64,000 nucleotides of DNA from Candidatus Nanoarchaeia archaeon (GTDB taxonomy: Archaea; Nanobdellota; Nanobdellia; Woesearchaeales; JANQNE01), in the NCBI GenBank assembly GCA_028279725.1, contig JANQNE010000007.1, positions 1 to 64,000 on the forward strand, written 5' to 3'. Of the stretch, positions 24,417-33,051 are shown piece after piece. The notes below the pieces were generated by a model. That model was not told where the DNA came from. It ran no database searches and worked only from the letters and a program-made list of their open reading frames with translations. Position numbers and translations under genes: made by a program. Within the stretch, counting starts at the first letter, position 1, and the number at the start of each line of letters is the position of its first letter.

Positions 24417-25978
24417 CTGAGCAGACAAACGATATAATAGACCTTGTTTCTGAATTAGCTAGTTCTGAAAAAAAAGAAAGGTCTAAACTGAACAAGCTTA
24501 TTGCATTCTCAAAAAAACTAAAGAAAAAGCTGTTGATCGATTCTGAAAACATAAAGAAAAGAAAAGCTATTGTTGATGAGATCATAAGAGGAAAAGAATT
24601 AAGATCTGAGCTAAAACAGCTCAGTATCCAGCTTCCAAAAAGAGAGCTATCCTTCGGGAAAAAAGACACCCATCTGGTAGAAAAGATAATTGAGCTTACA
24701 AAAAACAATATAGGTAAGGAAGACCAGATAAAAAGAGAAGTTCATGCATTATACAGAAGGGTTTCCCCAGAATCCCAGCAAAAATTAAGCACCATCTTCA
24801 GGCATGTCAGTGGAGAAGAAACCCTTGACAAAAAAGAGCTTGAGCTTGAACTGAAATCAATCAAAGTGTTCCATCTTATACTGCACTATATTCAAAAAAA
24901 GACTGAAATGATCAAAAAACAGGAGCATCTTATCAAGACAGCAGCACTAAGGGAGCTGCATAACACTATAACTGATGAAGAACATATGAACAACAGGCTA
25001 CTGACTCATGTAAACGACGTTCTTGGGATAGAGACAACAGAAAAAAAGCTTGAAGAAGAGAAAGCAAGAGTCATAAAACATGTTGCACCAAGCCATACAA
25101 AAAGGAATGTTCTTGTTCTTGTAATCGTTCTTGTCCTTTTAGGTCCAGCACTATTCAAACAGGCAGGAAACCTTTTCGCAGAAGAGCCTGTTCAGCTTGC
25201 GATGTCAATAAATCCAGATAAAGGCCTGTTTGAAGAGACAGTTGGAAGCAACACCAAGACAATAACAGCTAAAGAAGTTAACGATGCACTTACAGATCCA
25301 AAAATAAAAGCAAAGATCAATGTAAAAGCAAAGGCAGACTTTATTGATTCACTAAAACATCTTTATTATTTCTCCGTAGCTGAATGTTCTGCTAAGAAAT
25401 GCCTGTTAGACAACACAGCTGTTGAAGCATTGCTTCCAAAAAACAAAGATATGAAAAAATCAGCACTTTCAGCATCAGAGATCTCACTCAAAGGGAACAG
25501 GTTGACTATACTATCAAAAGAACCATTAGTTGCTCCAGCACCCGGAGGCAAAGGAGGAGCAGATATATATCTGCATAACACTGAATGGAGCGTTCTTGAA
25601 AATAAAGGGGATTTTGAATTTAACCTAGTAAATGATGGAAAAGTGTGGGTAGAAACAAAAGGGATTAGGGGATTTTTCGGAAGCTTTCTGATAAATAAGA
25701 TGACAAACGTCAAAAGAGCCAGGCTTTTCAAATACAAAAGAGAAGACAATACAGACGGACTTTATGGCATCCTTTACTCAGACGAAGTGTCTGACGACAT
25801 CAAAGAGATCAAAGAGCGTTTTGCAGAGAAAGGAGATATTGAAGTAATAAGAGAAACAGAGAAAACGATCACATACAGGGTAAAGAATGGTGTTGACCTT
25901 GCAACTGAAGAGGTTGGTACAGTTAACAAATTCCCTAAAGAAGAGACTCAAATTGCACAGTTATTCTCCCAGAAATAG
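24413..25978 (+). CDS. Membrane-anchored protein with cytoplasmic coiled coil, 521 aa
   Basis: I do not recognise this family. Residues 1-220 are charged, Lys/Glu-rich and helical, likely a cytoplasmic coiled coil. One membrane helix follows at about 227-243 (RNVLVLVIVLVLLGPALF). Residues 255-521 would lie outside and are mixed alpha/beta, with two Cys residues close together (CSAKKC near 323) that may form a disulfide. A Gly/Pro-rich loop is near 380 (APAPGGKGGADIYLHN). It is translationally coupled to the HD gene (ATGA overlap) and ends 40 bases before aspS. The function is unknown. Confidence 0.65.
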   Translation: MTEQTNDIIDLVSELASSEKKERSKLNKLIAFSKKLKKKLLIDSENIKKRKAIVDEIIRGKELRSELKQLSIQLPKRELSFGKKDTHLVEKIIELTKNNIGKEDQIKREVHALYRRVSPESQQKLSTIFRHVSGEETLDKKELELELKSIKVFHLILHYIQKKTEMIKKQEHLIKTAALRELHNTITDEEHMNNRLLTHVNDVLGIETTEKKLEEEKARVIKHVAPSHTKRNVLVLVIVLVLLGPALFKQAGNLFAEEPVQLAMSINPDKGLFEETVGSNTKTITAKEVNDALTDPKIKAKINVKAKADFIDSLKHLYYFSVAECSAKKCLLDNTAVEALLPKNKDMKKSALSASEISLKGNRLTILSKEPLVAPAPGGKGGADIYLHNTEWSVLENKGDFEFNLVNDGKVWVETKGIRGFFGSFLINKMTNVKRARLFKYKREDNTDGLYGILYSDEVSDDIKEIKERFAEKGDIEVIRETEKTITYRVKNGVDLATEEVGTVNKFPKEETQIAQLFSQK

Positions 25979-26018
25979 GCAAAAGCTTTATAAATCTCAA
26001 CCAAACCTTCTAACTAAA

Positions 26019-27755
26019 ATGTTAAGAACACATACATGCGGAGAACTTACAAAAAAAGACGCAGATAAAGAGGTAACTCTGTGCGGCTGGTGCCAGTCAA
26101 AAAGAGAGCATGGAGGGATCACTTTCTTAGATATTAGAGATCGTTACGGAATTACACAAGTGGTATTCGGTGCTGACCTTAAGAACAAAGAAGAGATAAA
26201 GAACTTAAGGGATCAGGATGTAATAAAGATAATTGGAAAAGTAAAAGTAAAGCCAGAGCCAAACAAAAAGCTAAAGACTGGAGAGATCGAGATCGCTGTC
26301 TCAGAACTTGAAGTACTTAACAAATCTGAAGAGATTCCCGTTGACATATCAGATGAAACAACATCTGGCGATGAAAGCAGGTTAAAATACAGGTTCTTGG
26401 ATCTAAGAAGGCCTATAATGCAGGAAAGGCTTACAATAAGGCATAAAGCTGCACTTGCAACAAGAGAATATCTTAACTCACAGGATTTCTTAGAGATTGA
26501 AACACCACTATTGATAAGAGCAACTCCTGAGGGAGCAAGAGATTATGTTGTTCCAAGCAGGGTCCACCACGGAAAATTCTTCTCACTGCCTCAGTCTCCG
26601 CAGTTATACAAGCAGCTTCTGATGGTCTCAGGCATGGATAAATACTACCAGCTTGCAAGATGCCTAAGAGATGAAGATCTAAGAGCAGACAGGCAGCCTG
26701 AATTCACACAGATAGATATAGAAAGAAGCTTTGTCGATGTTGATGACATAATAGAAACATGCGAAGGTATGGTAAAGCATATCTGGAAAAAAGCGATCAA
26801 TGTAAACATAAAGACTCCATTTCCAAGATTAAAATATCATGACGCTATGGATAAGTATGGGTCAGACAAACCAGATCTAAGATTCGGTCTGGAAATCATG
26901 GATGTTACAGATATCGCAAAAAAATCAGATTTTGGAGTTTTCAAGAACGCTGAATGTGTTAAATGTATCAATCCAGATATAGAAATATCAAGAAAAGAAT
27001 CAGATAAGCTTACAAACATCGCAAAAAAATCAGGAGCAAAAGGTCTTGTAGCGATAAAAGTCACAGAAAAAGGATTAGACGGATCAGTGATCAAATTCCT
27101 AAAAGATCCTGTCCAAAAAGAACTTCTTAAAGCTACAAAAGCAAAAAAAGGTTCAACACTTTTGTTCATTGCAGACGAATGGAGGACTACATGTGAAGTT
27201 CTTGGAGATCTTAGATTAGAGATGGGAAAAAAGCTTGGCCTGATAAAAGAAGGAGAATTCAAGTTTATCTGGGTGACAGACTTTCCATTATTTGAATTTG
27301 ATAAAGAAGCGAACAGATGGTCTCCTATGCACCATATCTTCTCTATGCCAAATGAAGACTGTATTAAATATCTCGAATCAGATCCAGGAAAAGTCCTTGG
27401 AAAATTATATGACCTTGCACTGAACGGAACAGAGCTTGGAGGAGGATCTATCAGGATCCATAAGAAAGATATCCAGGAAGAAGTTCTGAAAGTTATCGGG
27501 ATGAGCTACAAGCAGGCAGAACACAGATTTGGGTTCTTACTTAACGCTTTCAAATATGGAGCACCACCACATGGTGGAATCGCTTTCGGATTAGACAGGG
27601 TCTGCTCATTGCTTTGCGGATTCAATGATATCAGAGAGGTTATTGCATTCCCAAAAAACAAGGCTGCAGAAAACCCAATGGATATGTGTCCTTCAGAGAT
27701 TGACACTGAACAGATGGAAGAACTGCACATAAAGACAGTTAAACCTGAAAAATGA
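26019..27755 (+). CDS. aspS: Aspartyl-tRNA synthetase, bacterial type with GAD insertion
   Basis: AspRS charges tRNA-Asp. The 578-residue length, the order of domains and the sequence RFLDLRRPIMQERL, then YVVPSRVHHGKFFSLPQSPQLYKQ, mark the bacterial form, which has a GAD insertion (about 275-415) between motifs 2 and 3. The archaeal form is only about 430 residues. Motif 2 is RCLRDEDLRADRQPEFTQID and motif 3 is GIAFGLDRVCSLLCG. The frame is open upstream, but ATG 26019 follows TTTATAAAT by about 26 bases, fits the family N-terminus (MLRTHTCGEL) and is preferred. It overlaps asnS by 4 bases. A bacterial origin by transfer is inferred. Confidence 0.93.
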   Translation: MLRTHTCGELTKKDADKEVTLCGWCQSKREHGGITFLDIRDRYGITQVVFGADLKNKEEIKNLRDQDVIKIIGKVKVKPEPNKKLKTGEIEIAVSELEVLNKSEEIPVDISDETTSGDESRLKYRFLDLRRPIMQERLTIRHKAALATREYLNSQDFLEIETPLLIRATPEGARDYVVPSRVHHGKFFSLPQSPQLYKQLLMVSGMDKYYQLARCLRDEDLRADRQPEFTQIDIERSFVDVDDIIETCEGMVKHIWKKAINVNIKTPFPRLKYHDAMDKYGSDKPDLRFGLEIMDVTDIAKKSDFGVFKNAECVKCINPDIEISRKESDKLTNIAKKSGAKGLVAIKVTEKGLDGSVIKFLKDPVQKELLKATKAKKGSTLLFIADEWRTTCEVLGDLRLEMGKKLGLIKEGEFKFIWVTDFPLFEFDKEANRWSPMHHIFSMPNEDCIKYLESDPGKVLGKLYDLALNGTELGGGSIRIHKKDIQEEVLKVIGMSYKQAEHRFGFLLNAFKYGAPPHGGIAFGLDRVCSLLCGFNDIREVIAFPKNKAAENPMDMCPSEIDTEQMEELHIKTVKPEK

Positions 27756-29059
27756 AATTCTTATCTATAAAAGAAGCTATGGATAAAGGATCCGGCGAAG
27801 TTAACCTAAGAGGCTGGGTTCACAGAGAAAGAGGATCAAACAAGTTAAAATTTATCCAGCTTCGTGATTCTACTAATATTATCCAGTGTATTATTGAAAA
27901 ATCTGTTGTTGGAGATAAAAAATTCGATATCGCAGACAAGCTTCAGGTTGAAACATCCATCACGATAAAAGGAAAGATAAACAAAGACGATAGAGCTCCG
28001 ACAGGATTTGAGATACATGTGAGTGATTTTGAAGTTGTTGGAGAATCAAATGAATTTCCTATAACAAAAGACCAGAGCATAGAATTTCTTGCAGACAACA
28101 GGCATCTTTGGCTAAGAAGCAGAAAGATGACTGCTATTATGAAGATACGTTCAACAATATTTGGAGCTATAGATGAATACTTCAGAAAAGAAGGATTCCA
28201 TGAATATCATTCTCCTATTTTCCAGTCAGTCCAGTGTGAAGGAGGATCGACTTTATTTACAGTTGACTATTTCGGGAAAAAAGATGTTTTCCTTGCACAG
28301 ACATGGCAGCTTTACGCAGAGCCAGCAATATTTGCATTAGAAAAGATATACACAATCGCTCCATCATTCAGAGCAGAGAAATCAAAGACATCAAGGCATC
28401 TTACAGAATACTGGCATGCTGAGATGGAAGTTGCTTGGGCTAAATTTGATGAAATAATTGACCATGGAGAAGGTCTCATCAAGCACATGGTAAAAAAAGT
28501 TCTTGAAAATAATAAAGAAGAGCTAAAAACACTTAATAGAGACATAAAAAAATTAGAACCTACAGTAAAAAAGAAATTCCCAAGGATGACTTATGATGAG
28601 GCAGTAAAGCTTCTTAAAGAAAAATGCAAGATGAAAGTTGAATGGGGTAAAGATCTGAGAACCATAGAAGAAGACAAGCTTAGCGATCTTTATGACATTC
28701 CTATCGCAGTCACAAGATATCCAAAAAAAGTAAAAGCTTTCTACATGAAAGAGCCTGAAGATTCTGATCCAAAAAAACCAGTTGTTAACGGAGTTGACTT
28801 CATAGCTCCTGAACACTATGGGGAGATCATCGGAGGATCAGAAAGAGAATCAGACATAAAGAAGATCCAGAAAAGGCTTGAAGAAGATGGAGAAGATCCA
28901 AAAGAGTATGAATTCTACATGGACACAAGACGTTATGGGTCTGTTCCTCACGGCGGCTTCGGCTTAGGTGTAGAAAGGATCATCGCATGGGTCTGTGGAT
29001 TAGACAACATTAAAGATGCTATTCCATTCCCAAGAACAATGATCAGATATAAGCCTTAA
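27752..29059 (+). CDS. asnS: Asparaginyl-tRNA synthetase (archaeal type)
   Basis: AsnRS charges tRNA-Asn directly. The 435-residue protein has an N-terminal OB fold (GEVNLRGWVHRERGSNKLKFIQLRDS). A class II core follows with HEYHSPIFQSVQCEGGSTLFTVDYFGKKDVFLAQTWQLYAEP, motif 2 region (PSFRAEKSKTSRHLTEYWHAEME) and motif 3 GGFGLGVERIIAWVCGL. The QxxEGGxTLF signature separates AsnRS from AspRS. It forms an operon with aspS. With AsnA encoded 2.3 kb downstream, the window supplies both asparagine synthesis and direct charging of tRNA-Asn, so the indirect amidation route is not needed for Asn. Confidence 0.93.
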   Translation: MKFLSIKEAMDKGSGEVNLRGWVHRERGSNKLKFIQLRDSTNIIQCIIEKSVVGDKKFDIADKLQVETSITIKGKINKDDRAPTGFEIHVSDFEVVGESNEFPITKDQSIEFLADNRHLWLRSRKMTAIMKIRSTIFGAIDEYFRKEGFHEYHSPIFQSVQCEGGSTLFTVDYFGKKDVFLAQTWQLYAEPAIFALEKIYTIAPSFRAEKSKTSRHLTEYWHAEMEVAWAKFDEIIDHGEGLIKHMVKKVLENNKEELKTLNRDIKKLEPTVKKKFPRMTYDEAVKLLKEKCKMKVEWGKDLRTIEEDKLSDLYDIPIAVTRYPKKVKAFYMKEPEDSDPKKPVVNGVDFIAPEHYGEIIGGSERESDIKKIQKRLEEDGEDPKEYEFYMDTRRYGSVPHGGFGLGVERIIAWVCGLDNIKDAIPFPRTMIRYKP

Positions 29060-29067
29060 TCATTCTC

Positions 29068-29703
29068 ATGAGATTCAAACTTATTGTATTTGATATGGAT
29101 GGAGTTATTTTTGAACATAACAATTTCTGGATGCAGCTGCATGAAGCACTGGGAACTCTCCACCCAGGACTTGAACTTACAGAAAAGTATCTTAAGACAG
29201 ATCTAAAAAAACTTGCAGATGAAGTCATAGGAAAACTTTGGAAGGGTAAGCCAGCAGAACCTTTCTTTAACTTAATCAAGAACGCAAAGTACAATCCTGG
29301 AGCAGAAGAAACATTCAAAAAGATCAGCAAACTTGGAATAAAGATCTGCATCCTTACAGGGGGACCTATACATCTTGCAAAGAGAGCTCAGGAAGAACTA
29401 AAAGGAATCGAAAAAGTCCACGGAAACGAGCTCATCATAAAAGACAATAAGATTACAGGAGAATACAACTGGATCTATGAAGATATAGACCACAAAGGAG
29501 AGATATTAAAAGACATCTGCAAAGAATATAACATCGACCCGTTAGAGGCTATAGTTGTTGGAGACAACGATGAAGATGCTTTTAAGTTCAGAGTTGCAGG
29601 AAGAAGTATTGCTTTCAACTCCAAAAGCAAAGAGTTAAAAAAAGCAGCTGATTTCATTGTAGAATCAAATGATCTTAGAGAGGTATTAAAATTCATAGAA
29701 TAA
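29068..29703 (+). CDS. HAD-superfamily phosphatase (phosphoserine-phosphatase-like)
   Basis: The four HAD motifs are present: DMDGVIF at residue 9 (nucleophile and acid/base Asp), LTGGP near 95, a Lys in VHGNELIIKDNK near 120, and VVGDNDEDAF near 170. The helical cap between motifs 1 and 2 resembles SerB-type phosphatases. The VGDNxxD motif with an additional acidic residue is typical of that group. The start lies 8 bases after asnS. The stop overlaps the probable start of the following NTP pyrophosphatase by one base. The substrate is unknown; phosphoserine or another small phosphate ester is plausible. Confidence 0.85.
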   Translation: MRFKLIVFDMDGVIFEHNNFWMQLHEALGTLHPGLELTEKYLKTDLKKLADEVIGKLWKGKPAEPFFNLIKNAKYNPGAEETFKKISKLGIKICILTGGPIHLAKRAQEELKGIEKVHGNELIIKDNKITGEYNWIYEDIDHKGEILKDICKEYNIDPLEAIVVGDNDEDAFKFRVAGRSIAFNSKSKELKKAADFIVESNDLREVLKFIE

Positions 29704-30236
29704 TTTTTGTAACAGGGAATAAGGATAAGCTGAAAGAAGCAAAACAGATTCTGGATAATTTTGAAGTTGAAAACATAAAGCTGGATCTCCCAGAGCTTCA
29801 GGGACATAGAGATGTAGTCATAAAAGAAAAAGCAAAACTTGCAGCAGAAAAATTGCAGCAGCCTTGTTTTGTTGATGATACTAGCTTATGCTTCAATGCA
29901 TTAAATGATCTTCCCGGAGTTTATGTTAGGGACTTTGAAGATAGGATTGGAAAGGAAGGACTCTACAAGCTTCTTGCAGGATTCGAAGATAAAAGCGGAA
30001 AAGCTGTATGTATGATCGGCTTCTGCAAACCTGGAGAAGAACCAATCTGTTTCGAAGGCATGACTGAAGGGACTATCGTTGAGCCAAGAGGAAATCGCTT
30101 CGGTTGGGATCCAATATTCCAGCCTGAAGGATTCACACAAACTTACGCAGAGATGCCGCAGGAAGAAAAAAACAAAATCTCTCACAGAAAAAAAGCTCTG
30201 GAAAGATTCAAAGAATATCTTGAAAAGAACAAATAA
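29703..30236 (+). CDS. Non-canonical purine NTP pyrophosphatase (RdgB/HAM1-like), odd start codon
   Basis: This enzyme hydrolyses (d)ITP and XTP to monophosphates and keeps bad bases out of nucleic acids. Visible motifs are IFVTGNKDKLKEA at the N-terminus, FVDDTSLCFNALNDLPGVY (substrate Asp pair), EGMTEGTIVEPRGNRFGWDPIFQPEG and MPQEEKNKISHRKKALERF at the end. The frame has no ATG, GTG or TTG before residue 50 (TTG 29853, too late for the fold). Translation must begin at a rare codon, ATT 29703 or ATA 29700, overlapping the HAD stop (ATAATT). A sequence error is the alternative. The length (177 aa) matches the family. Confidence 0.85.
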   Translation: MFVTGNKDKLKEAKQILDNFEVENIKLDLPELQGHRDVVIKEKAKLAAEKLQQPCFVDDTSLCFNALNDLPGVYVRDFEDRIGKEGLYKLLAGFEDKSGKAVCMIGFCKPGEEPICFEGMTEGTIVEPRGNRFGWDPIFQPEGFTQTYAEMPQEEKNKISHRKKALERFKEYLEKNK

Positions 30237-30674
30237 TTATTCTCTTATAACAACTAATGATTTTGTATTTTCTATACCTTCTATGTTCTGCAGTTTTTTC
30301 AGAAGAACCTCTTCAAACTCCTCAACATCTTTTACCCTGACAACAACCATAAGGTCTGCTCCTCCGACAACAATATCAGCTCTTTCGACAAATTCAAATC
30401 CCTTTATCTCATTAAGAACATCAAACTGTGATTTTCCTTTTGATTTTAACAGAGGAAGATTGACGCTTATCTCAACATAAGCCATAAATCCTTTATCGAT
30501 CTTCTTATGATCAACTTCAATAGTAAATCTTTCTATTATTCCTTCCTTCTTAAGCTTCTTTATCCTATTGAAAACAGTAGTTACAGGCAGCAATGTCTTC
30601 TTAGCGATATCTCTGGAAGTATAATCTGCATGCTCCTTCAGTATCTCAAGTATCTTCTGGTCCTTCGAATCCAT
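30237..30674 (-). CDS. Lrp/AsnC-family transcription regulator
   Basis: The 145-residue protein has a winged helix-turn-helix N-terminus (DQKILEILKEHADYTSRDIAKKTLLPVTTVFNRIKKLKKEGII) and a C-terminal RAM ligand-binding domain (GFMAYVEISVNL, then VVGGADLMVVVRVKD). In this family an amino acid ligand alters operator binding. It is divergent from the YbaK-asnA operon, the same arrangement as asnC next to asnA in Escherichia coli, which suggests an asparagine-responsive role. A perfect palindrome (TGGAACATATGTTCCA at 30689) sits 15 bases upstream of its start, and a related half-site pair sits near the asnA-side promoter. It converges with the preceding gene with zero spacing. Confidence 0.88.
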   Translation of the reverse strand: MDSKDQKILEILKEHADYTSRDIAKKTLLPVTTVFNRIKKLKKEGIIERFTIEVDHKKIDKGFMAYVEISVNLPLLKSKGKSQFDVLNEIKGFEFVERADIVVGGADLMVVVRVKDVEEFEEVLLKKLQNIEGIENTKSLVVIRE

Positions 30675-30688
30675 TTTATAAGCTATAA

Positions 30689-30704
30689 TGGAACATATGT
30701 TCCA
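30689..30704. promoter_or_regulatory. Perfect 16-bp palindrome, likely Lrp/AsnC operator
   Basis: TGGAACATATGTTCCA is its own reverse complement. It lies 15 bases before the Lrp/AsnC start on the minus strand, inside its presumed promoter. A dimeric winged-helix regulator is the natural partner. No functional evidence is available beyond position and symmetry. Confidence 0.65.
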
Positions 30705-30739
30705 TATATTATATAAATCTTTCTATTTTCTGTAGTATT

Positions 30740-30756
30740 TTCCAATATTTATGGAA
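30740..30756. promoter_or_regulatory. Second operator half-site pair (TTCCA-n7-TGGAA)
   Basis: TTCCA (30740-30744) and TGGAA (30752-30756) are inverted copies of the outer arms of the palindrome at 30689. The pair sits just upstream of the TATA-like TATTTAAA (30761-30768) for the YbaK-asnA operon. Binding here by the same regulator could control both directions. Confidence 0.5.
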
Positions 30757-30790
30757 TATATATTTAAAACATATTCACTTACCACCTTTT

Positions 30791-31345
30791 ATGACGCAAC
30801 CGAGCACAGAACAGATTAGTGAACAAAGCCTGCATCCTCAGCAAGACTACATCTTCGAACTAGCTAGTGTTCTGGGCTATGAACCAAAAGTTGTAACTCA
30901 TGATACTGCAACAAAAACATGCTATGAAAAAGCTGACCTCTTAGGCTGGGATCCAGAACAGGTAGTAAAAGCTGTCTACTTCCATAAAGATGATTATGTT
31001 GTTGGCATAATAACTCCAGAACTTGGAGAAAAAATTGACATCAAAGATATAATTCCAAGGGCGATTCCTTCTATTTCAAGAAAAAAAGCAGGAAGATTCC
31101 AGAACAGCTATGCTCCAGAAGGAATGGCGCACGGCACATGCACTCCTTTTCCTTATGAATCTGTTATGGAAGATGGGATTGATAAACTTATAATCATAGA
31201 TCATCCTACAATTGATAACAAGCTAGTTGACATCTCAATTGGAGGATCTGACGAAAAAGCTTTTAAAACATCTATGCATATTCCTTACAAAGGAATATAT
31301 GATATTCTAAAAACAAAATTTGGTGATAGGATAGAAAAAGTTTAA
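30791..31345 (+). CDS. YbaK/ProX-type aminoacyl-tRNA deacylase-like protein
   Basis: The 184-residue protein matches the YbaK/prolyl-tRNA editing fold. It shows EPKVVTHDTATKTCYEKADLLGWDPEQVVKAVYFHKDDYVVGIITPEL, with the Lys of the VVKAVYF strand that positions the tRNA 3' end. GTCTPFPYES, IIDHPTIDNKLVDISIGGSDEKAF and ISRKKAGRF follow. Family members remove wrong amino acids (Cys, Ala, Ser) from tRNA; some archaeal relatives have unknown specificity. It is 12 bases upstream of asnA on the same strand, so the two are probably co-transcribed, and it is downstream of the putative Lrp operators. A metabolic link to Asn/Asp charging is an inference. Confidence 0.75.
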   Translation: MTQPSTEQISEQSLHPQQDYIFELASVLGYEPKVVTHDTATKTCYEKADLLGWDPEQVVKAVYFHKDDYVVGIITPELGEKIDIKDIIPRAIPSISRKKAGRFQNSYAPEGMAHGTCTPFPYESVMEDGIDKLIIIDHPTIDNKLVDISIGGSDEKAFKTSMHIPYKGIYDILKTKFGDRIEKV

Positions 31346-31357
31346 TGGGGGATAAAT

Positions 31358-32365
31358 ATGGGAAAAGGATTTACTATTAGAGAGACGGAAAGAGCTATTA
31401 AATTAGTAAAAGACACATTTGAAAGGAGATTAGCAGAATATCTTAATCTAGAAAGAGTATCTGCAGCAGTAATTCTTGAAAAAGGAGATGGGATAAACGA
31501 TGATCTTGCAGGAAGTCAGGATCCAGTCAGCTTTAGGATTCCACTTTCAGAAAATGATATAGAGATTCCACAAAGCTTAGCTAAATGGAAACGATCTAAG
31601 CTGGGTGAATATGGATTCGGACAAGGTGAAGGTCTTTACACTGATGGAAATTACATAAGATCTCAGGAGATAATATCTGATATCCATAGTCATTATGTCG
31701 ACCAATGGGATTGGGAAAGAGTCATGAAAGCTGAAGAAAGAAATCCAGCTTTCCTCACAAAAATTGTAAGAAATATCTACAAAGCACTAAGAGACACAGA
31801 AGCAGAAGTCACAAGAGAATATCCTGTTTTGGAGCAGAGGCTTCCAAGTAATATCGCATTTTTACATACACAAGATCTTGAAGATGAGTATCCTAACCTA
31901 ACTCCTGCAGAAAGAGAATCAGAAGCAGCAAAACAATATGGTGCATTCTTCTTAAGAGGTATTGGAGCAAAGCTAAAATCAGGAAAAGCTCATGATGCAA
32001 GGGCAGCTGATTACGACGACTGGATTACTGTAGCTGAAGATGGAAAGCAGGGATTAAATGGAGATATTATAGTCTATCACCCAGAAAGAAGAAAATCACT
32101 TGAGCTTTCCTCTATGGGTATTAGGGTTGACAACGATTCTCTGGCAAAACAATGTCAAGAGATGGGTCAGCAATACAAACTGACAAAAGATTTCCAGAAA
32201 AAGGTTCTTCAGAACGCAGTTCCTCTATCAGTTGGTGGTGGAATTGGACAGTCAAGACTATGCCAGCTATTGCTGCAAAAAGCCCATGTTGGAGAAGTCC
32301 AAGTAGGGGTCTGGCCAGAAAAGGTAAGGGAAGAATACAAAGCAAAAGGACATACGCTCCTTTAA
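31358..32365 (+). CDS. asnA: Aspartate-ammonia ligase (asparagine synthetase A)
   Basis: AsnA makes asparagine from aspartate, ammonia and ATP. The 335-residue length and motifs match the bacterial enzyme closely: SLAKWKRSKLGEYGFGQGEGLYTDGNYIR near 72, SHYVDQWDWERVMKAEERN near 111, DYDDWITVAEDGKQGLNGDI near 225, LELSSMGIRVDNDSL near 253, and GGGIGQSRLCQLLLQKAHVGEVQVGVWP near 295. The fold is related to class II aminoacyl-tRNA synthetases. The gene lies downstream of YbaK-like and beside an Lrp/AsnC regulator, as in Enterobacteria. An AGGGGATAA-like site precedes the ATG. A T-rich tract (32366-32379) directly follows the stop and probably ends transcription. Confidence 0.96.
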   Translation: MGKGFTIRETERAIKLVKDTFERRLAEYLNLERVSAAVILEKGDGINDDLAGSQDPVSFRIPLSENDIEIPQSLAKWKRSKLGEYGFGQGEGLYTDGNYIRSQEIISDIHSHYVDQWDWERVMKAEERNPAFLTKIVRNIYKALRDTEAEVTREYPVLEQRLPSNIAFLHTQDLEDEYPNLTPAERESEAAKQYGAFFLRGIGAKLKSGKAHDARAADYDDWITVAEDGKQGLNGDIIVYHPERRKSLELSSMGIRVDNDSLAKQCQEMGQQYKLTKDFQKKVLQNAVPLSVGGGIGQSRLCQLLLQKAHVGEVQVGVWPEKVREEYKAKGHTLL

Positions 32366-32379
32366 TTTTTTATTTTTTT
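32366..32379 (+). terminator. T-rich tract after asnA
   Basis: TTTTT-A-TTTTTTT directly follows the asnA stop codon. Archaeal RNA polymerase terminates at T-runs without a hairpin, so this is the likely end of the YbaK-asnA transcript. Only base composition supports the call. Confidence 0.45.
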
Positions 32380-32418
32380 ACTTAATTTTAAAAACTAAGA
32401 GATATTCTCAGCATTAAA

Positions 32419-33051
32419 ATGATCAAAGTAATCTCATTTGACCTTGACGGAACACTATCTGATCTTAATTTCGACAAGCTGATCTGGAACACAGAGATCC
32501 CTAAGCTTTATTCAGAAAAACATAATGTCAGCTTAGAAGAGGCAAAAAACAAGGTTTTCTTTGAATATAATGACGATATTGGCCATCATAGATGGACTGA
32601 CATTAGCTATTGGTTCGAAAAATTTGGATTAGATGACTACAACAAGCTTCTTGAAGATGTAAAACACAACATAAAGATCTTCCCAGAAGTCATTCCGATC
32701 CTCAAAGAGCTGAAAGAAAAATACAAGCTCATAATAATAACTCAGTCTGAAAAAAGATTACTCGACATAAAACTAAAGGCAGAAAACCTGGGAGAATTCT
32801 TCTCAGAAACATTCTCAACACCATCTGATTTCAAAAAACTTGAGAAAGACGATGAGATTTATAACAAAATCATGGAAAAACTAAAAATAAAACCAGAAGA
32901 GATGATTCATATTGGAGATGATCATGACTTTGACTACCTAATCCCAAAAAGCTTAGGTATAAGATCATTTTTCTTAGACAGAAGCAAAGAACAAGAGGGA
33001 GAATATATTGTCCATAACTTAGAAGAATTCAAGGAGAAGATAAAATGCTAA
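32419..33051 (+). CDS. HAD-superfamily hydrolase, haloacid-dehalogenase-like
   Basis: A second HAD protein, 210 residues. Motif 1 is SFDLDGTLSDLNF near residue 6, motif 2 is IIITQSEKRL near 110, motif 3 includes K in PSDFKKLEKDDEIY near 140, and motif 4 is IHIGDDHDFDYL near 165. A helical cap lies between motifs 1 and 2, as in phosphoglycolate-phosphatase-like enzymes. It overlaps the PHP gene by 7 bases, implying coupled translation. The substrate is unknown. TATA-like TTTTAAAAAC (about 32386-32395) lies 24-33 bases upstream of the ATG at 32419, consistent with a leaderless mRNA. Confidence 0.85.
   Translation: MIKVISFDLDGTLSDLNFDKLIWNTEIPKLYSEKHNVSLEEAKNKVFFEYNDDIGHHRWTDISYWFEKFGLDDYNKLLEDVKHNIKIFPEVIPILKELKEKYKLIIITQSEKRLLDIKLKAENLGEFFSETFSTPSDFKKLEKDDEIYNKIMEKLKIKPEEMIHIGDDHDFDYLIPKSLGIRSFFLDRSKEQEGEYIVHNLEEFKEKIKC

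Noticed and set aside
25887-26018. 44-codon N-terminal extension of AspRS
   Set aside because: It overlaps the preceding gene's 3' end, is not similar to AspRS N-termini, and ATG 26019 has a promoter at the right distance.
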